A stretch of 64,000 bases of DNA from Lateolabrax maculatus (taxonomy: Eukaryota; Chordata; Actinopteri; Acropomatiformes; Lateolabracidae). The stretch is taken from contig CM062218.1 in assembly GCA_031216445.1 (NCBI GenBank), positions 280,001-344,000 of the forward strand. Direction: 5' to 3'. Shown here piece by piece: positions 48,379 to 58,806 of this stretch. Position 1 is the stretch's first letter. Each line of letters starts with the position of its first letter. The notes under the pieces were generated by a model. It saw only the letters and a program-made list of their open reading frames with translations, was not told the DNA's origin and made no database searches. The translations under genes and the position numbers were made by a program.

Positions 48379-48416
48379 TGTGTGTGTGTGTGTGTGTGTG
48401 TGCGTGTGTGTGTGTA
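48379..48416. repeat. (TG)n microsatellite
   Basis: GTGTG run with a single C interruption, between dnai2 and gene F. Confidence 0.9.
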
Positions 48417-48748
48417 CTGAATCATACAACTCAAACGTTTGATAAAAAGTAAAACCAAAACGCCACTTGAGTTTTTATTTTTCAGAAAATAAATGTAATA
48501 ATAAACATTAATTGAAAATATTAATAATCATGAGGATGTAACAGTTGGAAAATAATAATTAAATGATAATAAAGTTGTATTAACACGAAACCTCATGTAA
48601 TTTATATTATTTTTTGGTATTTTATCATTTTTTTTATTATATTAACTTGTGATTCTTAATATTTTGTTCATATTGATAGAAGTGAATATGTTTGTTTTAT
48701 TGTATCTGTATATAATCACCAAATCATCGTTCAATAAGCAATCGAGTG

Positions 48749-49196
48749 CTGTCCTCCCTCCAGTCCAGCAGGGGTCGCTGTTCGTCTCTCCGCTTCGCTT
48801 CCTCTAAGCGAAGCGTCGTCGACGCGGAAGTCCGCGTGTGTTTACGTCCCGCTGCTCTCTTTGTTCGCTCTAAAGGATGAAGATGTGCGCCGTGCAGCTG
48901 CTGCGGGTGTCGGTCCACGAGCGGATCAGCGCCGCCGCCGAAGACTTCCTGCTGCGGCTGGAAAAAGGAGAAGAAGCGGCCGAAGTCCCGGCGCTGAGAG
49001 CGCTGCTCACCGAGCGGCTGGCGGCGGCTGCGGAGGAGATCGTCGGTCTGCTGGAGGAAACCGTGGCGGAGTACGAAGACCGAGCGGAGCGGTCCGAGCG
49101 GGAGATCTGCCGCCAGAGGAGGCTGCTCGATGCCGTGCTGAAGCCCGAAGTCAGGCTGCACCGAGCAGGTCAGTCCCTGCCGCCGCCCCGGACCTC
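48749..49196 (+). repeat. Leader-exon duplication, copy 2
   Basis: The 448-bp segment matching 28285-28732 in reverse complement. It covers the upstream region, leader exon and start of the intron of gene F. Identity breaks sharply at both ends: just before CTGTCCTCCCTCC and after CGGACCTC. Confidence 0.9.
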
Positions 49197-50981
49197 CAGG
49201 GACCACCGGGGACATGCTACCGCTAGCTAGCATCGGCCCGCAAACATCAACAGTTTTATTAAAGTGAAACATTTCCGGAAGTTTAGTGTCGCAGACGGAG
49301 AAAAGCACGACACATCTTTATTTCCACTCAGATAAAACAACACTCGGTCAGCTGGTCACGACCACAACTCCCATGAGTCTTAGACAAACAGCGACTGCAA
49401 AGCCTCATGGGAGCTGTAGTTTATCCAACAGGCTGACACGCAGCACAGCACGAGTCTCACTTTCATTAACATGGACGAGACTTTTCTTGCAGAAATCAAA
49501 TACAATATTTTAATATTTGTTTTGCACAAAGTGTAGCAGTGATCAGGTTTTATCTATTTATCAGTTATCACTGAAACAATTGATCGACAGTTTACCTGAT
49601 CATCCGCAGGTCGCTGAGTGTCTTCATGATCAGAAACAAACAGAACAGACGGTCAGAGGATTAAATCTGATGCAACACCATCTGATCTACAGTAGATTCA
49701 GATAACCGTTCCCTCACTGTGGTCCTGTGTTTCCTGTTTCCTGCAGACGTCCAGCAGCTGTTGGGGAGTAAAGAAGAGGTTCCCCCTGAGCAGCAGGAGT
49801 GGAGCCCCAGTCTGGACCAGGAGGATCCACCAGAGCCTCCACACATTAAAGAGGAACAGGAGGAACTCTGGACCAGTCAGGAGGGAGAGCAGCTTCGAGG
49901 GCTGGAGGAGGCTGATATCACAGAGTTCCCCTTCACTCCTGTCCCTGTGAAGAGTGAAGAAGATGAAGAGAAACCTCAGTCCTCACAGCTTCATCAAAGA
50001 CTAACTGAGCAGATGGAAACAGGATCTGATGGAGAGGACTGTGGAGGACCAGAACCAGCCAGGAACTCAGACCCAGATAGACTTTTAGAACCGGTTAGTG
50101 AAGACAATTCGCTGGACTCGACTGAGACCGACGACAGTGATTGTGATTGGACGAATAGATCCCAGGCGGGTTTAGAGGGTCCGAGAAGCAGTGATACCCC
50201 TGAAAGTGAACTGGGATCTTCAGCGAAGGAGCGACCCTTTCCCTGCTCATATTGTGGTAAAAGATTTAGCCTTAAGGGAAATTTGAATAGACACATAAGA
50301 GATCACACGGGCGAGAGACCGTTTCCCTGCACGGGCTGCGATAAATCCTTCAAAGACAGCGGGTCGCTCACGGCACACATGAGGTGTCACACCGGAGAGC
50401 AGCCGTACAGCTGCTTGTTCTGTGGGAAGAACTTCAGCGGGAGGGGAAACATGACCAGACACATGAGAATCCACACCGGAGAGAAGCCGTTCACTTGCTC
50501 AGTGTGCACCAAAAGTTTTCATGTAAAAGAACACCTCAACAGACACATGAAGTACCACACGGGGGAAAAACCCTTCAGCTGCACCGTCTGTGGGAAAGGT
50601 TGTGCTCAGAAAACAGACCTGAAAAAACACATGAGAGTCCACACGGGAGAGAAACCCTTCAGCTGTCCGTTCTGCGGAAAGTGCTGTGCTGAAAAAGGAG
50701 ACTTGACCAAACACATGCGAGTCCACACTGGAGAGAAACCGTTCAGCTGCAACATCTGTGGTAAAAGTTGTGCCCAGAAGGGTAGCCTGAAGATTCACAT
50801 GCGAGTCCACACCGGAGAGAAACCCTTCAGCTGCTCGGTCTGCGGCAAGTGTTTTACTGTCACAGGACATCTAAAGAGACACATGAAGCTGCACGCGGCC
50901 GACAGTCGAGAGGCTGCTGAGACGCTTTCAGCCAAAGGACGACATGCAGCTGACTCTGTCGAGCCGTCAGACACATCGTGA
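48877..50981 (+). CDS. C2H2 zinc-finger gene F, 8 fingers
   Basis: Probable nuclear DNA-binding protein of about 508 residues. Leader exon 48877-49168 (MKMCAVQLLRVSVHERI) ends GCAG/GTCAGT in phase 1. Finger exon 49747-50981 follows acceptor TTTCCTGCAG and begins DVQQLLGSKEEVPPEQQEW, then an acidic module (DPPEPPHIKEEQEELWTSQE, EFPFTPVPVKSEEDEE) shared almost word for word with G and H. Next comes a serine/aspartate-rich spacer and eight canonical fingers joined by TGEKPF-type linkers, for example CSYCGKRFSLKGNLNRHIRD and CSVCGKCFTVTGHLKRHMKL. It ends EPSDTS. The finger block differs from genes A-D: no short finger and no FIQL tail. A candidate AATAAA is at 51260-51265. Confidence 0.9.
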
Positions 50982-51259
50982 TGGTCCATCAGTCGGGAGG
51001 CGGTCAGGGATGCAGCCACATCTGGGCCCATGTTTATCAAGCTTCTCTGACTCCAGCCGTGTCCTCTGGGGATGTTCTCTATTCCAGTGTTACAGACTAA
51101 TGACCATCAGTGATTGATCAGAAACACATGGAATGATGATGTAGAACTTGAGGCGTGTTGAAACATCCAGATGATGTAATGTGGTTTTTTGCAGTGGCGC
51201 CCCCATTCCTTCAGAGCCGGATCCGAATGCGATCGTTCCTGTTCTGATACATATCGGTG

Positions 51260-51265
51260 AATAAA
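51260..51265 (+). terminator. Candidate poly-A signal of gene F
   Basis: AATAAA 279 bp after the stop codon. Confidence 0.5.
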
Positions 51266-51447
51266 GGATCTTGCTCCAATCAGTCAGCTGGTGCTGCCGG
51301 TGGGTTTTTCACTTGTTACTTGAGCAGCAGCAGCCTGAACATCCTGGACCCGATACTCTGCATATTCAGGTGTCAGGTATGACGATGTTGTAATTTGATT
51401 GCCCCGTTGGTAACAAACTGTCGTTCTGTAAACTGGGCACAGATTTC

Positions 51448-51530
51448 AGACTCAGAATCAAACTTATTGAAGTAGTCTTTCACATACAAGGAATTTGTTT
51501 TGGAATATTGGTGAAACAATGGACTTAAAA
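51448..51530 (-). mobile_element. LINE 3'-end fragment
   Basis: GACTCAGAATCAAACTTATT and CTTTCACATACAAGGAATTTG resemble 37595-37650 at the tail of the larger LINE copy, in the same orientation. Only the tail is present. Confidence 0.65.
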
Positions 51531-52556
51531 ATATAGAAGTATAAGAAAGATAAGAAGATACTGCAAGTCAAGAGGTAAGTGTAAAATAGAAAAAAATAAT
51601 TGAAAAATATTATTACTGATATAATATAATTAAAAATATGAACAAATATCAGAGAAATATGAAATGAAAACAGCTGTGCAGATGTGTGCAGTGTAGGAAT
51701 ATGAATGAACGAATGGAACATCTGGGTGGAGCGTCACGAGAGAGTTTGAGGAAGTTAAATGTTACTCTAGATCCTTTGTGTGTTTCTTGGAGACGCCTCG
51801 CGGCTCCAGAACGGTTCTGCCTTGTTCCGTCCGGCTGAATTGGACTCTGGTTGGTTAGTTTTCCCTTTCGGTACAGCCAGACCTGAACACAGCAGTGGAC
51901 TAGGATCCGTTACAGGAAGTGGTCTGGTTTGTTGTGGGAACGTGACCCGACTTCTGACCCAACTACAAGGCTCCTGTAGCCAGGTGCATTCTGGGATGTG
52001 TACAGGTGAAATCTACAGTTGTTAGCAGCCGGAGGGTGAACATGGACCACCTCACACGACTGTTAGTGATTTGGACCAGAACAACAAACTAAAAGGCTCC
52101 TAAACTCCGGGGAAAAAACGGGTCGATCCAGAACTCCAGTCAGGAGTGTTGGGAAGCCGTTGGGAGATTGATAAGCATTCAGCCTGAACACTGCTCGCAG
52201 GCTGTTCATGAAGATTAATGTCACTTAATGTGGTCGTTTCTTGCCTTCCAGTAGCATCATGCGATGCTGCACAGACTGTGGAGGACCTGAAGAAGAAGAA
52301 CTGACGGGAACTTCTTTGGCTTTTACGGACTCATTTCTCCTTTTTTAGGAGAAACTGTTGATGTTTCCCGTAAATCCCTGAATTGACAGCAGCTCTATGT
52401 AACCAGAAACTGTGGTCTGTTTTCAAAACTGCACATCAGCAAAATGAAAGAAGTCACTTGTTTGAACTGATGATGGCATGTTATCATACACACTGACAAT
52501 AAACATAACGGTGGTATACAGCTTTACTGGAAGAGAAGAAGAGTTTCAGCTGGGAG

Positions 52557-52598
<42 letters not shown>

Positions 52599-53204
52599 TG
52601 GGAGGGATGTACGCTGGTTTCAGGCATGTGTGAATAATCTTGTGTCAACATGTTCACATCAGTTAATTCGTCTGCAGATTCACTGTGATTTAAGGTTCAC
52701 TTAGCTGAATGTGTCCATGTAGAACCTGTCCAGGTGAGTCCAGGTAACAGCAGCCAATGGTGACGCAGACTAAACGTGTCACCTGACCTACATGTGGACA
52801 CCGTGTTGCCATAGAAATGGAGTTTGATGACAAACAGTTCTGAGGAAGTTCTGCCTGAGAAGATGAGTTCCAGGGAAAAAACCCTCATTCCTCAGTTTGT
52901 ACAACCTCGCCTCCTCTCCTCGCCTCCTCTCCTCGCGTCTTAGGCCCTCCCACCTGAGATGCGAGTGGAGGAGACACGAGGAGTCGAGGCAACATGAGTT
53001 TCACAAAAGGAGACGCTCTCACTTCGGATCCGCCATTCAAGCTGTGCATCCTCACTCACAGCTCCTCCGGACAGCCTCCTCTACCCTCGTCTCCTTGTTC
53101 CCTCTCTCCCCTCCTCGAGATGCATTTCAGGAACTGATTCCTCAGAGAGAGGGAACGAGGAGAGGAGGTGGCAGTTTTATCTGATGATTCCAACTTAACA
53201 ACTT

Positions 53205-53370
53205 GACTTTTTACCAAATTTACCTGACAGCTTCAGTTACTTTACAGATTCAGATGACTGAACGTAAATCTGATCAATAATCAACGATGATGTTACATAT
53301 CACAGACAGCAGCAGGATATAAAGTCATTAAATGAGTCCATGTTGGCACTTTATACTTTGACTCGAGTAC
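53205..53370. repeat. Dispersed repeat fragment just upstream of the gene G leader
   Basis: CAGTTACTTTACAGATTCAG, AAATCTGATCAATAATCA, GATGATGT and GGATATAAAGTCAT parallel 8030-8120. Confidence 0.65.
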
Positions 53371-53408
53371 TTCTTCTGTGGTTTTATTATCTGAGTCTCC
53401 GCCGATCA

Positions 53409-53883
53409 TTTAAGTCGAGGTTGATTTCCCCTCCAGTCCAGCAGAGTTCGCTGTTCGCCTTCGACGACGCGGAACTCATGAGCGAAGTCGGGCCGCCGCC
53501 TGTCGTCTGTTCGCTGGAAGCATCAAAGTGCGCAGAGAGGATGAAGATGTGCGCAGAGAGGATGAAGATGTGCGCCGTGCAGCTGCTGCGGGTGTCGGTC
53601 CACGAGCGGATCAGCGCCGCCGCCGAAGACTTCCTGCTGCGGCTGGAAAAAGGAGAAGAAGCGGCCGAAGTCCCGGCGCTGAGAGCGCTGCTCACCGAGC
53701 GGCTGGCGGCGGCTGCGGAGGAGATCGTCGGTCTGCTGGAGGAAACCGTGGCGGAGTACGAAGACCGAGCGGAGCGGTCCGAGCGGGAGATCTGCCGCCA
53801 GAGGAGGCTGCTCGATGCCGTGCTGAAGCCCGAAGTCAGGCTGCACCGAGCAGGTCAGTCCCTGCCGCCGCCCCGGACCTCAC
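53409..53883 (+). repeat. Leader-exon duplication, copy 3
   Basis: Matches copies 1 and 2 from the leader ATG to CGGACCTC in the intron. Upstream, CTCCAGTCCAGCAG and TCGCTGTTCG are shared, but about 45 bp are missing or different before TCGACGACGCGGAA. After CGGACCTC it shares CACAC with copy 1 (gene C) rather than copy 2 (gene F). Confidence 0.85.
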
Positions 53884-56180
53884 ACCCACCGCGGCTAGAT
53901 GCTAACCGCCCCGCCGTCACGTGGCCGACAGGTACCGGCCACGGCAGGTAGCGTGGGCCTGACGTCACTCGGGGGGGGGGTTAGCGGCGCCTGCTGGACG
54001 AAATGTGAAGAAAGTAGTTCCTGTAACACCTTTATTATTATTATCATTATTGCTATTATTATTATTAATGTCTCCTGGCCTTCATCGCATGGAGGATCAC
54101 AGTCTTCCTCACTGGTTCAATCTGCTCGTTTTTTTCTGGTGAATATTGATATTATGGGATGAGTTCCCTGTGAATTACTGAGGTAACCATTCAGCTGCTG
54201 ACTTGCACCGTTCACACCTGCCATGTAATGACTTCTGTCTGTCTGTGTGGAGAGTTGAAGTTCATCAGGTTGTAAGTTAGAGAGGAAGGCACAGCTCCAC
54301 ATGTGTGTGGTGTGACCCTAGAGGAAAAGCCCACAGAGGGCACCCGGCCTTCCTGCCTTCCCTCTGGTTCTCAGCAGGGGAGCAGCCTGGGGTAGTGGGG
54401 GGGGCAGTGGGGCGGCCGGAGGCGTTACCAGGGCTGGAGAGGCAGATAGTGGAGCACCGGAGATCCAGGGCCAGTCCTGGTCTGAGGAGCCTTTCAGATT
54501 GCAGGAAACAAGCTAAACATGATAAATAAACAGTTGGACTCAGCTGATTTCAGCTCAGTCTCAATATTAAAGGGTTCTGTATCATAAATATAAGAATAAT
54601 AAGAACAATAAAGATAAAATCCAAACATGAACTCCAACGGGGGGGCTGCCTGGAAGACTGTTCCCGCTCGTCGATTCAGGGGAGGCACAACAGACTGATG
54701 ACATCACAGTGGAGCTGAAACCGGATTGGCTGAAGCATGTTTTCCTGTCAGAACGCTAACAGTAGTAATGTAACGGACCCTGTGGGGCCGCTCTCACACA
54801 GTCCTCCGCTGATTTAACACAGCGCTCCTGTAACATTGACATCAAAAACCTGACGCCTACATTACCCACAATGCAACTGGACCGCCAACAGTTGGGTGTG
54901 AGACTGGTGTGTGTTATGCTAGTAGCAGCTGACACCAACACGTTCTTTACATAGTCTTCTGCCCAACCAACGTGGATTCAAGTGACATCAGTCGAGGTGA
55001 TTATTCAGACACCACACAGCTCTCTCTGGAGACACTAAAGGCTTTATACTACTTGGAGTTCACCTTTAAACCTTCTCTACTCTCCCCTGCAGACATCCAG
55101 CAGCTGTTGGGGAGTAAAGAAGAAGTTCCCCCTGAGCAGCAGGAGTGGAGCCCCAGTCTGGACCAGGAGGATCCACCAGAGCCTCCACACATTAAAGAGG
55201 AACAGGAGGAACTCTGGACCAGTCAGGAGGGAGAGCAGCTTCGAGGGCTGGAGGAGGCTGATATCACAGAGTTCCCCTTCACTCCTGTCCCTGTGAAGAG
55301 TGAAGAAGATGAAGAGAAACCTCAGTCCTCACAGCTTCATCAAAGACTAACTGAACAGATGGAAACAGGATCTGATGGAGAGGACTGTGGAGGACCAGAA
55401 CCAGCCAGGAACTCAGGTCCAGATAGACATTTAGAACCAGATAATGAGGAACAGACTGAAGAGTCTTCTGAGACTGAGACTGAAGACAGTGAGGAGACCA
55501 GAGAAGCTCAGTCGGGTTTAAACTCTGCCGGCGATACGAGATGGGATACTGGTGAGAAACCATTCAGCTGCTCTAAGTGTGGGAAAACATTTAGCTACAG
55601 TTACCTTCTGAAGAGACACATGAGAACTCACACTGGAGAGAAACGATTTAGTTGCTCATTTTGTGGTAAAAGATTTTCACAGAAGGAAAATATGATCTAC
55701 CACATGGGCCGCCACACTGGGGAGAAACCATTCAGCTGCAGTGTTTGTGACAGAAGTTTCACGTGGCTCTCTGGGGTCAAAAGACACAAGTGTGTTGATG
55801 GAACAGGAGCTGAAGGAGAGGACTGTGGAGGACCAGAACCAGCCAGGAACTCAGATCCAGATAGACCTTTACAACCAGATACTGAGGACAGTGAAAATTA
55901 TTGTCCGGAGACCAGGGAAATAAATACTGTTAATACCAGCAAGAAACTATGCAGCTGCTTCAAATGTGGTGAAATATTTGGCTGCAAGAAAAATCTGCTG
56001 ACGCACATGAGATGTCACGCAGCAGAAAAACCTTTCAGCTGCTCAGTTTGTGAGAAATGTTTTTCATGGAGCGACAGTTTACTGAAACACATGAAAATCC
56101 ACAGAGGAGAAAAACCTTTCAGCTGCTCTGTGTGCAGCAAAAACTTCATTCAAAAGGGAAATCTGCAGGTACATATGTGA
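53562..56180 (+). CDS. C2H2 zinc-finger gene G, truncated by an in-frame stop
   Basis: Leader exon to 53853 (donor GCAG/GTCAGT, phase 1) repeats the C/F leader protein. I give the canonical ATG 53562, but in-frame ATGs at 53541 and 53478 lie upstream because a 21-bp start segment is duplicated. Finger exon 55093-56180 (acceptor CCCCTGCAG) begins DIQQLLGSKEEVPPEQQEW with the shared acidic module. It then has about five usable fingers: CSKCGKTFSYSYLLKRHMRT, CSFCGKRFSQKENMIYHMGR, an atypical one ending RHKC, and two after a second acidic spacer. TGA at 56178-56180 cuts finger six after QVHM. About 459 residues. Likely a DNA-binding protein, possibly on the way to a pseudogene. Confidence 0.82.
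53854..55092 (+). other. Gene G intron
   Basis: 1.2 kb. Contains a (TTA)n-like tract near 54028-54070 and a GC-rich stretch at 54330-54490. No other gene recognised. Confidence 0.7.
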
Positions 56181-56402
56181 ACTCACACCGGAGAGAAACC
56201 ATTCAGCTGCTCCATGTGTGATAAAGGTTTTGCTCAGCGCTCACACTTAATGGATCACATGAGATGTCACACAGGACAAAAACCTTTCAGCTGTTCAGTT
56301 TGTCAGAAACAGTTTAGATTTAAAGGGGGCGTCAGGAGACACATGAAAGTCCACATGGGAGAGGAAAAGATTTACTCTGAAGTTGGGGGGTCAAACACCT
56401 GA
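56181..56402 (+). pseudogene. Orphaned in-frame tail of gene G with two fingers
   Basis: The same frame continues open for 73 codons after the stop: a TGEKPFSC linker, CSMCDKGFAQRSHLMDHMRC and CSVCQKQFRFKGGVRRHMKV fingers, then a natural stop. The codon now TGA sits where related fingers have arginine before THTGEKP. This looks like a single-base nonsense change, a polymorphism or a sequencing error. Confidence 0.8.
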
Positions 56403-58806
56403 AGTGTGTTGTGGAGAGCAGCAGCACGATCTCTACAACAACAGGATGTAACTGAATCAAAGCGACATCGCTTTTAAGACCCAAAGTATAAAGGTCGTCC
56501 ACACCAAGAACCCGGACACGATGTGTCGCTGCTCTCTGTCACATTTAGAGTGAACTTAACGTCTGGCGAGTTCTGCACAATGACAGTTTTCCTAAATAAA
56601 CCTTCACATACACAAAAGCAGCAGTGGGATTGAATTTTTAAATATCTGACCCTTTGAAAATCACATACGCGAGTCCATCCTTCTGTCCCTTTGTATATAT
56701 TATACAATAATAAATTTGGATGGACTTTGAATGGCTGTCGGTGTTTCTATTGTTCATCAAAGCGCTCTGAACGTGAACGTGATGATACCGTTGGCCTCAT
56801 CGTTATTGTTACAGTTACGTTGTGGATGCCTGAAGTTAGATTTTGAAACCGATATTGTTCTAGTTATCGTTGTTGGTGCAGACAGAGATGACGGCTCAGT
56901 TGACAATATCAGTACGAACAGTGGAGTCATGATGTTTATTGGAGGTCACATGAACCAGGCACATTCATTTTGCATCATGTGATAGAAGAAGATTAGAAGT
57001 GGTTATAATAATCTGATATAACCTGTGTAATTATTCTTTTATCTAGTTTGGTTTTCTGTATCAGAATGTGTCAGCATTATAATGTAATATATGTATTGTA
57101 TTATAAGCATTATTATTAATGTCACTGTGGTTCTATGCAAATAAACATTATGGTTTTAATTAATAAAACTGATTGTAGAAAACGGAGTAGTCTTGTTTGT
57201 TGTTGGGAGATGAGAACTAACATTCTGTACTTATATATCAAATCTCATCTGTCCGTACTTTAAGTTACACAAAGGCACTAAATTAAATTAAACTAAAAAG
57301 AAATGTATTTTACAGCCTGAACAATGAACCTGTGGCTCCTTACTAACAGTCAGTAAACTGGTGTCATGATGATGATCTATTTTACGTTATCTTTTCAAAA
57401 CAGACGACTTATTTCCAACGTAAAGTAGGAAGGAATTGAGGTGGAGATGATAATATGGCCTCCGGCAGAGCTGGAAAATAACCAAGTACATAAGTACATT
57501 TACTAAAGTACCGTACTGTAGAACACATTTGAGGTAATTGTACTGATGGTTGCAGCGGTATGAACTCTGATTATTATCATGCATGTACATTTCCTCATCT
57601 ACGTTCAATTCTACTGTTTTAGTGTTATTACTAAAACTGTTTCAAGTTTCATGTCTGTCAGACATAATATTTAGTGAAATTATAACAAAGTGTTTCCTCA
57701 ACCAAAAGACTCTTTTGTTTTCATTCCTTAAAGCGACTGTAACTGATAACTGATGTAACTGATAATAATAATTGCGTTATACCGTGAAACCGTGATATTC
57801 TGATACGGTTATCGCATCATGAAAATGTCATACTGTTGCAACCCTGCTTGTACTTGAGTATTTCTTCTTCTACTCCACTAATCTCAGTGGAAATATTGTA
57901 CTTTTACTTCTCTACATTTATCTGACAGTTTTGGTTACTTTACACATTCAGATTTTTACACAAAACACATGAAGAGTTTCTAAAATGTAAAGTTTAGTTA
58001 TAATTGAAACTCCAGCAGTTCATCCAAGTCCATCTGAAACCATCAGTCCATTAATCAGTTAGACTGACAGAACATGAAGCTGAACTCGTATGATGATGGT
58101 TGGACATCATTTAACTACATTTTTCTGATTATACCCACAGACTTTTACTGCCGGAACAGTTCACTGCAGTAAAGGACCTGATTCCTTTGTCTTCCACATA
58201 TACACAAACTACTAGGATTACTGCTACTGCTTCTGTTTCACTGCATACTCCTATCCCTTCAGCTCCATTTCAACTGATGCTTCATCTAAGTGTTGTTTTC
58301 TTTCATCCATCCACCCACTTCCACTTCCTGCAGTTTATAGTCATTCAGCTGCTCAACCACAGCACATTTTCTCTGTTTAGTTCTCTATCTTCCATATTGT
58401 TTTTCATATTCTTTACATGTTTCATTTTATTCATCATTTTTAAAATATTCAACTTTTTACATAATGGGAATAAATGGGAGAAATATTAAAAATGTAGTAC
58501 TTTCAGCTGTAAATCGCCACCACAGCTCAGGTTTTTGGGTTTTTTAAAGACTTAATATTGGCTGATCAGAGTGCACACTCCTCCTATGTTTAACCAGTGC
58601 AGGGAGCTGTAATGTAAACTCACTGGTCACACAGCTGTAGTAGCAGATCAGTAAGTAGAGAACTTATTATCTGTTGGATTACATCAATAGGCTTAAAAGT
58701 TACTCTGGAGCTACAGAGATACTGAAAGCTGAAGTAAGACTTAAAATTGGCACTTTGACAACTTGATTTACATAACGTCTGTGTTTGTGTTTCCTGTTTC
58801 CTGCAG
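56403..58806. other. Intergenic, gene G tail to gene H exon; no leader exon found
   Basis: Poly-A candidates AATAAA at 56595-56600 and 57140-57145. Dispersed-repeat fragments at 57480-57545 and 57840-58165 (ACTTTTACTTCTCTACATTT, CTGACAGTTTTGGTTACTTT). I searched by eye for a TERLAAAAEEI-type leader and found none. ORFs here show no domain. Confidence 0.6.
57840..58165. repeat. Dispersed repeat fragment (ACTTTTACTTC family)
   Basis: Shares ACTTTTACTTC.CTACATTT and GACAG.TT.GGTTACTTTAC with copies near 8.3 and 45.0 kb. Confidence 0.5.

Larger units (their letters stand above)
50982..53477. other. Intergenic, genes F to G
   Basis: Contains the poly-A candidate of F (51260-51265), a LINE 3'-end fragment near 51455, a (TG)n tract at 52558-52597 and a dispersed-repeat fragment at 53205-53370. 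The CTCCTCTCCTCG run and matching GAGGAG words near 52910-53170 look like low-complexity DNA. No gene recognised. Confidence 0.6.
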
